Assembly (NCBI RefSeq): GCF_048544455.1 | Contig: NC_133538.1 | Location: 439,392,311 to 439,456,310, forward strand | Direction: 5' to 3' | Source of the DNA: Silene latifolia | Taxonomy: Eukaryota > Streptophyta > Magnoliopsida > Caryophyllales > Caryophyllaceae | Length of the DNA: 64,000 nt | In this document: positions 21,166 to 31,539 of the stretch, in pieces | Numbering within the stretch: position 1 is the stretch's first letter | Layout: each line of letters begins with the position of its first letter | Notes under the pieces: model-generated | Told to the model about the DNA's origin: nothing | The model's database searches: none | Seen by the model: only the letters and a program-made list of their open reading frames with translations | Translations under genes and position numbers: made by a program

Positions 21166-22917
21166 TGATGTGACCATAATTGGCGCATATTTAGCCCCCG
21201 AATTAGCCTTGTTTCCATGCTTTTTAGTGCTTATTTGGGTCATTTCTTATCTTTAGTTCTTTGTTTTGCATATTCTTTGAGATTTTGATCCCTTGGTAGG
21301 AAAGGAGTAAGAATCTTGCATTTTCATGGCAAAACGAGACTAAATTGATCGAATTCAATGACCAAGCATCAAGGAGGGACAAGATTAAAAGGCCTTTGTA
21401 CATATCATAGTAGAAGAGCAATGTTGAGAAAGGATCCTTGAGTCCCCGAGGAAATCCCCAAGGAATTTATGAAGAAAAGGGAAGAAAAGAAGAAGAATTG
21501 TTGCTGACTGACAATCCGAGCGGATTGTCACCAATCCGTCCGTCCCGCAGCAGCACAATCCGAGCGGCTTTGCCACAATCCGCTCGGATTCCCCCTCCAC
21601 AATACGCCCGGATTCCCATGAATCCGCTCGGATTCCAACGCCAGAATCCGCCCGTCCCGACCCCATTCCGCCCGGATTCTAGCACAGCACGGATTGTCTT
21701 CTCCAAGCTACGAAGAAAGAAGCCCTTCTCTCAGAAAATACCGGCTCCTCCTTGCTCAACTTAAAAAGTGTAATTACTAGTTTAGCCCTTAGTTAACCCT
21801 AATTTCCACTATAAATACCCCATTAGTCTAATTAGAGGAGCATGTTCTTCTTATCAATAATTATCAATAATTAGTATAGTTAATCTCAATCAAATCTCTC
21901 TTTAATATTGTAATCAAGTTTTAATCAAGTTTTAATCCAAGTTTTAGTTCTTTAATCTCTCTTTTGTTCGTCCTTTATTTTGGGTAATTGAAGATTATTT
22001 TGGGTTATTGTTGGGAGATTGACAACCTCTCAATCAAGCATTCAAGTACTTCTTTTATCTTTGCTTTATTATTGGAATCATTAGTAGGTATAATCTCTTA
22101 ATCCCTTTTTAATTATTGTTAATTACTTTCATTTATTCATCATGTTTCATATTGTTGGTATGATTGACAACCTTGCTAGCATGATCAACATGATAATGAG
22201 TGAGTAGTCTCTTAGCTAGGGTTAATGGGTGATTAGGGGAAACCAACATGGGGAATGATTCATGCTTAAATTAATATGCTTTCATGTTTTATTTGCTTGC
22301 TTATTTTGATCTCAACTCATGCACATGTTATATTTGATGAAATGCTAAGCCTATGAATCCTTGCATTTACTATCATCTTCTATCTTTTCAATGAGACTTG
22401 TAAGACATAACCCAACTCGAGTCTCATTAGACCATGCATGTTGTTGAGTAGGGAAGATTAAGTCGACTTGTAGGTGTTGTACAATCTAATCGATTCGGCT
22501 CCGGACCCAAAACTTTCCTAGGATTGTAAGATATAACCCAACTCAATCCATCACAACAATAATTGCTTGCTTATAATTTGAGAACATGTTTGTATGATCA
22601 TATCCCATGATTCTCCTATGACCCCATGACACCCTAGTGCCTTTAATCAATTGTTTACACCCCTTTAATTCATCTTGCTTGTTTATTTTCATTGCTATTT
22701 TAGTTTAGTAACCTTCTACATCAACCCAATTTGTGACACCCCTTAGACACCACTAGTTACAATAGAAATCTCATTTCAACTCCCGTCTCTTGGGATCCGA
22801 CCTTTACTTGCCTCTTTACTAATTGTAGAGTTGTTTGTGGAGCTATAAATTGTGTTTTGATTCGACCGTGACCAACGACCACATCTTAATTTGTGAACAC
22901 TTAGCGGGATCGCATCA
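21166..22917 (+). repeat. 3' LTR of the Athila element
   Basis: Starts TGATGTGACC and ends GATCGCATCA. The motif array is at 21513-21685 with the same 20/24 alternation and one AATACG variant. The TATA box is at 21810. Followed directly by the TSD ccaga. Confidence 0.92.
21513..21685. repeat. Paired AATCCG motif array in the 3' LTR
   Basis: Same order and spacing of eight motif copies as in the 5' LTR (20/24-bp alternation). A few substitutions do not change any interval. Confidence 0.85.
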
Positions 22918-22922
22918 CCAGA

Positions 22923-23223
22923 TCGGATTATATTATATTTAAGTTTAGGTCAAGTTCCAATCTTGAGTTCAGATGTTAAATCGGGTATAAGTCGGGTTAT
23001 TCGGATCGAGTCATTTTTACCGGCCTACTCACAAGTATGCGTACTCACTATACGTTCATCACTCTCTTATACCCACTTACACACTTAACATACGCCTCCT
23101 TACATCAAAAAAAAAAAAGTTTCAAAATCCAAGAACAATAATCCAATAACAAATCTTTAACTTGATTCCCAACAATTAAAATGATATAACAACACTTAGA
23201 AAATTTTAAAAAAAAGTGAGAGT
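22923..23223. other. Flank between Athila element and MULE; no gene
   Basis: A+T-rich DNA with a short TCGGGT-rich patch near 22980-23010. No coding signal seen. Confidence 0.4.
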
Positions 23224-23233
23224 TATTGTTGTA
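23224..23233. repeat. MULE target-site duplication, left
   Basis: TATTGTTGTA, repeated at 44359-44368 immediately outside the other inverted repeat. One or two bases of boundary uncertainty remain, because the left TIR seems to start at G23235 while the repeat ends at 23233. Confidence 0.65.
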
Positions 23234-23234
23234 C

Positions 23235-23455
23235 GAAAAGGGTAGAGTTACACCAGGTGTATGAGTCCCCATACACCACCAATAAAAACGCGCCACATGT
23301 CAAACTCAAAGAATCTGATTTAATCTAATTAATCCCTTGATTCCTTCATTAATTACCCCCCCTCCCCCTAATTAATGTTCTCGGTATTGCCATATATTTT
23401 ATTAATTAAAAAAAAACTTCTCTCCTAATTTTTATTTAACTCTTATTTATTATTA
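23235..23455 (+). repeat. MULE terminal inverted repeat, left
   Basis: Begins GAAAAGGGTAGAGTTACACC. It pairs with the reverse complement of 44141-44358 over about 220 bp, including GTGTATGAG, CATACACCACCAATAA, CGCGCCAC, AATCTGATTTAATCTAATTA and TTCATTAATTAC. Similarity fades inward into A+T-rich DNA, so the true TIR may be longer. Confidence 0.75.
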
Positions 23456-24099
23456 ATATTTTTGTGTATTTCAATATTTATGTATACATTTGTATACCGT
23501 ATATTTATACTGAGGCGGATATATTAATGAATATGTTATATTTGTACCTGAGCTTATACGATATTAATTATATAAATTTTTTTACTGTATATTTCGTAAT
23601 TTTGTATCTCAGCTTCTTATTTATTATTTATCTTTGTAATATATTTTGTGTAATTATTTTCGCTGATTATTTTTTATATGTATTTTTCTTTTTAATTTAT
23701 TATTGAATATATTTGCGTTCTTTATTTCTTTGACATAATTATTTATGGTAACAAATTTTTTTCTTATTCAAGGTTTTATTTTTTTTATTTTATTATTGAT
23801 AAATTGTTTTTGCATTTTATAAGGCGTTGTTTTTACATTATATATTTTTGTATAATTTCATAATATTAAGTATGAAATTAGTGAGTTAAATAAAAAAAAA
23901 ATTTAAAAATTTATTTTTTCAATTTTCTTAAAAAAAATTTATTGGACATAATTATTTAATAAAAAAAATTCTTAAAAAAATGTTAATAAAAAATTTTCTT
24001 AAAAATTTGTTGGACATAATTATTTATGGTACAACTATTTTTATTTAAATACTTTTTTTTTTTTACAAAAAGTACACACAAAAAACTTGTTAATAAAAC

Positions 24100-24165
24100 A
24101 TACCGCAACAAGGTTCGAACCTTAAACGTCTAGTTAGAAAATTATGTATCTTACCAACTATGCTA
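24100..24165 (-). other. tRNA-like sequence with A and B boxes
   Basis: On the minus strand TAGCATAGTTGG matches the pol III A box (TRGCNNAGTNGG), and GGTTCGAACC matches the B box, about 32 bases apart, as in tRNA genes. Acceptor and anticodon stems do not pair well, so this is a decayed tRNA gene or the tRNA-derived head of a SINE, not a working tRNA. Confidence 0.4.
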
Positions 24166-24312
24166 AACAAATTATTTGCTGATAATCTATAAGTTGTTAT
24201 TTTTATGTTGTACTCGTTAAGAAGATGAAAGGTCATTAGGGTTTTCCCCACCTAAGTTGCATTTGGCGGGAAACCATGCATTAATTATTTTTTTTGGAGG
24301 GAAATATTATAT

Positions 24313-24320
24313 TATAAATA
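24313..24320 (+). promoter_or_regulatory. TATA box of the small ORF at 24407
   Basis: TATAAATA, 94 bp upstream of the ATG. A short A-rich leader (AAGTGAAATAACAAAA) follows before the start. Confidence 0.5.
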
Positions 24321-24406
24321 TAGTCATTCCGTCCAAATGATAATTCATCCAAAGTACATCTTCCATACTAAATTAATCTTAACTATCCTAAAGTGAAATA
24401 ACAAAA

Positions 24407-24865
24407 ATGTCGGAAGAGAGGAAAGCCCATGCAAGAGACATTGTGTGCCCGAGGTTGTTCTTGAGAGAAATAATCAAGCAAGTTGGTCCTACTAATGTCC
24501 AAAATGCTTTAACGAGAGCTAGTCCGGGTTACCATGGAAATACTTTCCTTTTCGATTTATTTGAGGAGGAATTTAATATGCTTAATTGGGGTAAATTTGA
24601 ACTCGACAAAATGTATTGGAAGAAAATTGACGATGGGATAGAGATGTTAGCTACCCCTAAAGTTGATTCCTCCATTGTTAGGGTGGAGGAGGAGGAGGAG
24701 GACGAAGTAGTGGAGGTGATTGAGGTTATAGCAACCCCTCCTAAGCCGAAGAACTCCAGAAAAGCTAAGGGGAAATCGCCATGCACAAAAACCCCCCGAC
24801 ATCTTCCCTCCAAAGATGTCCAAGAAGAGGTTCGGGAGGACTCATCCAAGAAGGCTCAATTCTAA
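24407..24865 (+). CDS. MULE accessory ORF 1: 152-aa acidic/basic protein, unknown
   Basis: ATG at 24407 in A-rich context. The N-terminal ~85 residues look folded, with helices and aromatics (CPRLFLREIIKQVGPTNVQN, FLFDLFEEEFNMLNWGKF). A very acidic stretch follows (VEEEEEDEVVEVIEVI). The C-terminus is Lys/Pro-rich with a bipartite nuclear-localisation look (PPKPKNSRKAKGKSPC). No family recognised. A TATA box sits 94 bp upstream and the 3' flank is A+T-rich, so it looks like a compact single-exon gene. It is the first gene inside the left TIR. A nuclear DNA- or chromatin-associated accessory role is plausible but is inference. Confidence 0.55.
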   Translation: MSEERKAHARDIVCPRLFLREIIKQVGPTNVQNALTRASPGYHGNTFLFDLFEEEFNMLNWGKFELDKMYWKKIDDGIEMLATPKVDSSIVRVEEEEEDEVVEVIEVIATPPKPKNSRKAKGKSPCTKTPRHLPSKDVQEEVREDSSKKAQF

Positions 24866-25720
24866 GAAACTTAGATTTGATTCTTGTGTTGGTTGTAGCC
24901 ATTAGGTTTAGTTTTAAAATTTGGTTTGTTGTTTTTTTTCCTTTGTATCGTCCTTTTTAATATTAATGAAAGTAATTTTCTTCTCATATTACATTTCTTT
25001 TTATTGTCCTTATAAATTAAAATAAAAAAATAAAAACCAAAAAGGGTGACTGTTATCATACTCGATAAAATGGAATTAAAAAAAAATAGGGTAACTCTTA
25101 CTATTCTCCATAAAATTGAATTATTAACGTTTGTCTTCCCTATGCACCTTAATTTATTTTACTGTATTCAAAAAGGCAAGTAGATAAAAATTTTTAATGA
25201 CCAATTATATTATTAAAAATAACAGTAAATAATATATATCTTAATTTATTTACATGTTTTTAAATAATTGAAATTAAATAATTTATGTAACTTCGTAGAA
25301 TAAAGTAACATATTAATGCCGAAACATATTTTTTTTCATACACAAATTATATTAGTCAAATTAGAATGTAAAATGTTAGTTTTATTAAGTTAAAATATTA
25401 AAATATAAATTATATTATTGAAAACATAATATAAATATATAGTTACATTAATAAAGTAACATATTAATATAATAAATGAATATAAAAAACAAGTTTTAAA
25501 ATATTAAAATATTAAAACAACAGTTAAATTGATATTAAAATATAAGTTTTACTTTGTTATGAAATAAAAAACAACAGTTAAGAAATGAATGGTTTTACTG
25601 TTAATTAATTTATTTTGTTTATTAAGTGAAAATATTAAAATAGAAATTATGTTTTTGAAAATATAATACAAATATTCTACATAGCTCGTCGCCTTGATGT
25701 TCATCCAAATTTTAGCCCTT
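24866..25720. other. A+T-rich intergenic MULE DNA
   Basis: No coding signal. Low-complexity runs of ATTAAAATATAA type dominate. Nothing else recognised. Confidence 0.45.
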
Positions 25721-25724
25721 CATG

Positions 25725-25885
25725 GATTGGTTAAAATATAATTTTAGGGTTTTAAGGGTTTTTTAGAGGTTTAAGGTTTGAAGGGTTTATTTGGGGTTTA
25801 GGGTTTATTTAGGGTTTAGCATTTCTAGGGTTTTTAGGAGTTTGGGGTTTATAGGGTTTATTTGGGGTTTTAGGGTTTTTAGCAA
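25725..25885 (+). repeat. Degenerate telomere-like (TTTAGGG) array
   Basis: Repeated GGGTTTA/GGGTTTT words, including AGGGTTTATTTGGGGTTTAG, over about 160 bp on the plus strand. The plant telomere unit is TTTAGGG. The array is irregular, so it may be an interstitial telomeric patch or simple-sequence growth inside the MULE. Confidence 0.6.
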
Positions 25886-25889
25886 TATG

Positions 25890-26580
25890 TACGATCGTGT
25901 AATACCTAAGGTTAAGACGTAAATTTAAGATCTAAGGTTAAGATGTTATTCTAGTTATGGTTTAAGATCTTATCAATCATATGTTGTTATAATTAGTTAA
26001 TTGTCCCGATCAACAGTGTAGTACTAATTTTAGCAACGTTTGATCAATATGAGTTTATATATGATCGGAACGCAAGACTTGAAGATTAAGATACCTATGT
26101 CTTATGGTTTAAGATGTTATCGATCGTACGTTGCTATTGAGTAATCATAGCAATATACGATCAATACGAGTTTAGATACCTATGTCTTATGGTTTAAGAT
26201 GTTATAGATCGTACATTGCTATTCACTAATCATATCAATGTACGATCAATACGGGTTTAGATACCTATGTCTTATGGTTTAAGATGTTATACATTGTACG
26301 TTGCGATTGACTAATCATAGCAATGTACGATCAATACGGGTGTAGATACCTATGTCTCGGGACGCAAGACATAAATTTAAGACCTAAGTTTTAGTTGTTA
26401 TCAATGGTATGTTGCTATAATTAGTTAATTGGTCCGATCAACAGCGTAGGACTAATTTTAGCAACGTTTGATGAATATGAGTTTATATATGGCCGGAACG
26501 CAAGACTTAAGATTAGATCGTACGTTGCTATTGACTAATCGTTGCAACGTACGATCAATAGTATTGCACGAATTGTTTTA
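25890..26580. repeat. 85-bp tandem repeats, each with a ~15-bp-stem hairpin
   Basis: ACCTATGTCT starts at 26093, 26178, 26263 and 26348, a strict 85-bp period with three full copies and diverged copies on both sides. Each monomer holds inverted arms such as ATCGTACGTTGCTAT and ATAGCAATGTACGAT around an ~9-base loop. A further isolated hairpin with the arms CGTACGTTGC and GCAACGTACG is near 26518-26552. Confidence 0.85.
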
Positions 26581-26994
26581 TGATAAACGGTTGAAAATAT
26601 TTTGTTTGGCGGGAAAAGGACAATTTAGGGTTAGAACAACATAAAGAGTGATGGTACTTAAGAGGTAATCGTGGCCGCTCACTTGTCAATAAAATAATAG
26701 ATAATATTCTACATTAAAGCGTGGCCATTCATCCTATGAGTGACCAATCACAAACAAAGCCACAGATTAGTAAATATTACAACCTTTATAAGCATTTTTT
26801 TTGTTATCATATCAACTAAAACATAATCACAGTCTCTCTCTAACTTCTCTCAATAATACTTTTCTTCATCTCTATTTATTCAACTTCTCTCTCTTCTCTC
26901 AATAATAATCACCTTTAATATTCTTAATTTTAATATAATAATCACCTTTAATATTCTTAATTTTAATTTAATCCTTAATTTTGTATACGTCAAG

Positions 26995-27273
26995 ATGGAA
27001 AACGCCGCCGTTGATGTTGTTAAGAGATCAATCAGAGGTAAACAAACTTTGGTGGATGAGCTCCGTGTGACGGAGTTGGAGCATGTTTCCAGGATGAAAT
27101 CCCTTATGGAACGCCGCAACCGTTGGCATGAAAGAGGTGTCAAAGATTTCGACAAATCACTCGAGGCCCTCATACAATCCTTCTTAAGTGACTATCAAAG
27201 GACATACGATTTCAGGAAGGACTTGGAGAGGGAGATCGGGGCCTTAGAGGCTATTTTCCCTTTTTTATCTTAG
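26995..27273 (+). CDS. MULE accessory ORF 2: 92-aa helical protein (paralogue of ORFs 3 and 4)
   Basis: ATG at 26995, stop at 27271. Predicted almost wholly helical and charged: ELEHVSRMKSLMERRNRWHE, RGVKDFDKSLEALIQSFL, FRKDLEREIGALEAIF. It aligns without gaps to the next ORF over about 70 residues, sharing the pattern RN...H/Y..(R/K)G(V/I)....K......I..FL..Y...Y..R.(D/E).E.(D/E)I..L, and more weakly to the minus-strand ORF at 28202. A TTTATAAG box lies about 205 bp upstream. No known family recognised. Small coiled-coil proteins of this sort may form oligomers; function unknown. Confidence 0.55.
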   Translation: MENAAVDVVKRSIRGKQTLVDELRVTELEHVSRMKSLMERRNRWHERGVKDFDKSLEALIQSFLSDYQRTYDFRKDLEREIGALEAIFPFLS

Positions 27274-27571
27274 ACATAAGTTTTATTTTTTTCCTTAATA
27301 TTGTAACCTTTAATTTAGTTTTAGTTTTTATTAATTTAGTTTTCCTTAATATTGTAATCTTTATTTTCCTTAATATTTTAATCTTTAATTTTTCTTAATG
27401 TTGTTATTTTCCTTAATATTGTAATCTTAAAAAATTTTGTCTTTTAGTATTCCGAGGCATCTTATTTAAATTAATAGTTTAATTGAATTTATTCATGAAC
27501 CACCAAATTTATTTAATTTAATTTAATTTAATTTATTCATGTTATGGTTCACCAAAGGTCACCATCCTTAT

Positions 27572-27579
27572 TATAAATA
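27572..27579 (+). promoter_or_regulatory. TATA box of accessory ORF 3
   Basis: TATAAATA 93 bp before the ATG at 27672. A CT-rich leader (TTTATCTCTCTTTATCTTCT) typical of plant 5' UTRs follows. Confidence 0.6.
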
Positions 27580-27671
27580 CGGGGGAGGAAGAATCTCATT
27601 TCTACCTAACCTTTTCTTACTCATTCACTTTATCTCTCTTTATCTTCTCTCTAAAAACTCAGAAATTTCAA

Positions 27672-27944
27672 ATGGGAGGCCTTAACGATATTATGATTCA
27701 ATCTTTGAGTTTTTTAGAAGAACAAGTTTCCATACTCCATGAACAGGAGTTGAAAGTGATGAAGATGGTGGTCGGGGCGATTGAAATTCGCAACGATTGT
27801 TATGCAAAAGGCATAAATGAAATGGAGAAGGAAGCGAATGGTTTCATCAAATTCGTGTTGGGTACTTATGAAAAATGTTACAAACTTAGGGAAGAATTTG
27901 AAGATGATATTAAGACTTTACAGTCCTTAGTTTATAAGGATTAG
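27672..27944 (+). CDS. MULE accessory ORF 3: 90-aa helical protein (paralogue)
   Basis: ATG at 27672, stop at 27942. Helical and charged: SLSFLEEQVSILHEQELKVM, EIRNDCYAKGINEMEKEANG, FIKFVLGTYEKCYKLREEFE. Shares its length, central RN-x5-8-G(V/I) block and C-terminal (D/E)-x-E-(D/E)-x-I-x2-L pattern with the ORF at 26995. It has a good TATA box and CT-rich leader, and no introns are needed. Two tandem paralogues in the same orientation imply duplication inside the element. Function unknown. Confidence 0.58.
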   Translation: MGGLNDIMIQSLSFLEEQVSILHEQELKVMKMVVGAIEIRNDCYAKGINEMEKEANGFIKFVLGTYEKCYKLREEFEDDIKTLQSLVYKD

Positions 27945-28201
27945 GCTTATGTACTTTTCTTTTTTTAAGTTTATCTTAATAATAATCCATTTTGGTTGTT
28001 ATATTTTGTGGTTTTATCCTCTACTTATTTTTTTTTAGTATAAATTTGAATGTTAACTCGAAATTAAATCATATTGCAAATGAAGAGACATGCATGTGGA
28101 GTATTTTGGTAATGAAAAAGGATATTCATAGATTTATAAAATATAATACAAACCATACTTACAATAATCCTTACAAAATACGAAATATTAACTAAAATTA
28201 A

Positions 28202-28435
28202 TTAAAATCTAAGAGATTCAAGTTGAACAATCTCCCTTTCAATTTTCCTAATTTCTACTTGCGCTGGTTCGCGATTTGCCCTTACATAGCTTATTATCAT
28301 ATCATCCATATTTGCTTGCACGTCCTGCATCCCTCTTGTTATCGCCAAGTCTCGTACATGAGACGCTCTGTTGATTAGATCCACCAACTGAGTGTCAATC
28401 TCTCGCAGCCGAGCGAGAACGTTTCTGCGATCCAT
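28202..28435 (-). CDS. MULE accessory ORF 4: ~77-aa helical protein (divergent paralogue)
   Basis: The frame is open from 28513, but the third ATG (28433-28435, MDRRNVLARLREID) is the best start because the neighbouring minus-strand ORF begins MDRNIRL. The body HVRDLAITRGMQDVQANMDD...IRKIEREIVQLESL aligns with ERRNRWHERGVKDFDKSLEA...FRKDLEREIGALEAI of the ORF at 26995. A TATAAAAGG box lies at 28687-28695. A donor-like AAG|GTATTATC near 28617 and an acceptor-like CTTTCTTAG near 28454 suggest a 5'-UTR intron (inference). Confidence 0.5.
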   Translation of the reverse strand: MDRRNVLARLREIDTQLVDLINRASHVRDLAITRGMQDVQANMDDMIISYVRANREPAQVEIRKIEREIVQLESLRF

Positions 28436-28686
28436 TGTGTATTCAACTAAGAAAGCAATAAACTGTCTATCCATCCGAAACAAGTTAATTAAATTAAGAA
28501 GCAACAACCGCACAATCAGTTAAATAGATAGTTAAAAAAATCGATTTGGGTTTGGGATTTATTCAATAAAATAGATTGTGACAAAAACAAAAAACTCAAA
28601 CAATAATTGAAGATAATACCTTGATTGAGAATGGAGGAGTATGGAAAATAATCGATTAGGGTTTGTATTTTGAAGGATGTCTTTTG

Positions 28687-28695
28687 CCTTTTATA
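28687..28695 (-). promoter_or_regulatory. TATA box of accessory ORF 4
   Basis: TATAAAAGG on the minus strand, upstream of a possible 5'-UTR intron and the ATG at 28435. Confidence 0.45.
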
Positions 28696-29165
28696 ATGGC
28701 AGAAGGAAGCATTAGGGTTTTAAAATCGATTTTTTTTTTTAATTAAAAGTTGTGACTTGATGTGATTTGGAAGTCAAATCATTTTCAGACTTGTGACTTT
28801 ATGCATGCTGCCGATTTTTCTTACACGCAACAACATTAGTCATTTCAAGTTGTGTTTAGTCAAATTAAATTTGAATTGTTCATTTTTTATTACTCTTTAT
28901 GGTTTGTATTATGTCAAATCAATTTAAATTGTTCATTTCATTATTCTTTTTGTGTTGTGTTTTGTCAAATCAATTTTACCGGTTCAAATATTTATTTACA
29001 AGTAAAAGAGATGGAATTGAATAAAAGTACATAAATGGAAAATACTAGAAGTCCACATTTTAAATAATTTAAATATTATACAAATTAAAAACTTACAAAC
29101 CGAGATGAATACCCAAATAGGAAAAATTGTGGATTTGGGTACAACATACATACATACATACTAAA

Positions 29166-29444
29166 TTAATTTGAAAAATAATTAACAATAACATTTTCAA
29201 GGTAGTCATTCTCTTCCATGAGAATGATCCTCTCCTCCTTTGTTATTTGGAGGTCTCGTAAAGCAGATGCATAATCTGCATGCAACTGCGACTACTCCGC
29301 CTCCGACAAGACGTTATGACTAATGCCCATCTCCCGAATCTTATTAAGGTAGTCGTTGATCTTCATCTCTAAATCATCTAAGCGGCGGATGTAGTATTTT
29401 TTCCTCTCGATGTGTATCATTGTTAAGCGAATGTTCCGATCCAT
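29166..29444 (-). pseudogene. MULE accessory ORF 5: 92-codon coiled-coil gene with one in-frame TAG
   Basis: ATG at 29442-29444, stop at 29166-29168. It reads MDRNIRLTMIHIERKKYYIR, then coiled-coil segments (RLDDLEMKINDYLNKIREMG; SALRDLQITKEERIILMEEN). Codon 51 (29292-29294) is TAG in the context AEA-E-stop-SQL; otherwise the frame is open across all 92 codons. A TATAAATA box lies on the minus strand at 29577-29584. The start MDRN matches the neighbouring ORF 4. It is a recently broken member of the same set of small genes. Confidence 0.55.
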
Positions 29445-29576
29445 TTTATGAAAGAAGTTTGGAGTTTAAAGATTTAAGGTTGTTTAGAGCTTAGGGTTTT
29501 AAGAGATGGAGAAGGAAAATAGAAATGAATGGGAAATGGTTAGTTGAGAAACTAGGGTTTGCATTTAGTGAATGTG

Positions 29577-29584
29577 TATTTATA
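29577..29584 (-). promoter_or_regulatory. TATA box of accessory ORF 5
   Basis: TATAAATA on the minus strand, 133 bp upstream of the ATG at 29444. Confidence 0.5.
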
Positions 29585-30029
29585 GATGAGATAATGAAAC
29601 AACATGTGTCGTTTCAATTGCCACTCGTTTTATTTTAATTAATAAATTGAAATTAATAAATTTTTGTTTAAGAAGTTGGAAGTTGTTTTTAAATTAATAT
29701 GTTTAGGAAATGACATTTTGTCCTTCAATATTCCAATACAATGAGTACTTCTTTAATTAATTTAATAATATGAAATTGTGTCCTTTAATATTCTTTAATC
29801 GGTTTTTTTATGTAAATAGAAATTAAAGATAGTTTTATCTCTTATATAATAACGTTACTTTTATAATTTTATCCCATGATATCTTAACCAAATAATAACC
29901 AAATTTATAGAAAAGTTTTTAAATTCTGAAATTTGATCGTTAATATTAAATTGTTTACGTAAGATATATTTAATCTAAATTGTTCAAGTAAGATAAATTT
30001 AATTAAAATTAAATAAAAACAAATGCTAG

Positions 30030-31539
30030 TGATACCCGTCGTTGTGAGTACCAAAAATAATATTTATAATATCTATTAAAACTAACAAAAGCTAGTGGTA
30101 ACAGGGTCGAACCACATGGAGGCGAATGTAATTAATAATTGTCTAAATTTAGTCCTAAGGTAACAGTGTGTGGGGGTTTGATTGATTTGGTGTATAGCTA
30201 AGGCAATAAAAGTAAAAGTAAACTAAAGAAATGTATTAAATCAAATATAAAGAAGGGTACTAGGATGGTCGGTTCACTATAGTTTCGGCGGCAGCATACT
30301 AAGTAGGTCTAAATCAAACACATGAGGCGGGAAAACAAGAGGTCCTCTCGGTCCACTCTTAACAAGTAGCATCTTTCGATCTCGCTACGGGTCCCTAATA
30401 TCACTAATACTGACTCTCGTCCTGAAAAGCGACTAAAAATCTAAACGATACCTATCTTTCGATCTCAGCATAGTTTAGTCATTTTAATTGGTAGTTTAAT
30501 AACCTTCCCTATCTTTCGATCTAATGGGTCAGTCAATTACTAAGCATTCAACTAGTCACATGCATTCGATTTGTCGAATTTAGCAGTAAAGACAATTAAA
30601 ACGAAACAAAACCTCACGAGGCCAGTCGATTGACCAGGTTGGACGGTCGATCGACCATGGCGCGATTCAGGGTTACCTAATTCTAATGCCGCCTACACTA
30701 TAATTTCCCTACATCCTAGCACGATGAAATTAGCTACTCATACTAGGAATGATAACAACAATAAAATTGACTAATAAATCTACTGAATTCATGCTCGAAA
30801 CGATTAAACAAATAAATAACATAAAACGATAATATTGGCTTTGGAAACTAACTAGCCATTTCTATACTATGAACGAAATATATAAGCAATAAAACTGAAT
30901 AAGAACAGAGGGAATACCGAATGAAATTGCATAGAAATGATCCATAATCGAATGCAAAAAAAAGTAAATTGTATTGTTGATCAGATAAACGTAAAACCCT
31001 AAATTACTGATGATAGAACTAATAAAATCTCCCTCTTTTCTCCTAATATCAAGTTACGTTATATAGGAATATAACGCAACTCTTTATTCCAAAACCTAAC
31101 GTACAATGGGCTTCCTTTTCCCCGATCTTTTAATTCACGTCTGAATTACGGCTTGGTCGATCGACCATGCAAGGCGATCGATCGATCGACTGCGATGTCG
31201 ATAGATCCTGTAAGTCGTGGGCTGGTCGATCGACTAAGGGTAGCGGTCGATCGACTGAAGTAGCTGATACTTGACTTCTAAGTTCTCGTGGATTTGTCTT
31301 TCGGGCCTCGGAATGCGCACCAAGCTCGTTCCTTGAGTAAATACTTCACGTCAAATGCAGTGCAAGATACTCGGGGACGGATTTAGCTCAATATCTACTC
31401 ATTTCCGCATAAATCTGCAGTATTACATAAAAATGCGAAAGTAGACAAAATGGGGCAAATAGTAGCCTTAAACTACAAAAATGAGCTCTGAAATGCGTGT
31501 AAAATAGGGTGTAAAACATCATATAAATGACACGCATCA
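30030..31539 (-). repeat. 3' LTR of the gag-only element
   Basis: The plus strand begins TGATACCCGTCG and ends GACACGCATCA, i.e. reversed for the element. It contains GTCGATCGAC-type pairs at 30625/30646 and 31225/31246, and a stretched pair at 31156/31181 where extra GATC units were gained. Confidence 0.9.

Larger units (their letters stand above)
11511..22917 (+). mobile_element. Athila-lineage Ty3-gypsy element, complete LTR to LTR, lacking gag and protease
   Basis: 11.4-kb element flanked by the 5-bp TSD ccaga (11506-11510 and 22918-22922). It has 1755- and 1752-bp LTRs and a tRNA-Asp-type PBS at 13270. One long ORF encodes RT, RNase H and integrase; an Athila post-pol ORF, a ~2-kb noncoding 3' region and a G-rich PPT follow. 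The LTRs differ by a few substitutions and two short indels, so insertion was recent. Gag and protease are absent: pol begins only ~130 bp after the PBS, so particles would need gag from another element. The 3' noncoding region contains CATTGAGGACAAT followed by TGTGGGGATGG (19608-19640), a block often seen downstream of Athila coding regions. Confidence 0.93.
23456..24406. other. A+T-rich MULE subterminal region with tRNA-like remnant
   Basis: Extremely A+T-rich, with poly-A and poly-T runs. The only distinctive part is a tRNA-like stretch on the minus strand at 24100-24165. A TATA box for the next ORF lies at 24313-24320. Confidence 0.45.

Noticed and set aside
24100..24165. Functional tRNA gene
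   Set aside because: A and B boxes are present but acceptor and anticodon stems do not pair, so it is recorded only as tRNA-like.
30665..30690. CAGGGTTACCTAATTC in the gag-only LTR matching the MITE end at 9985
   Set aside because: Only about 15 bp match, present in both LTRs and without the partner end or MITE interior; most likely chance.
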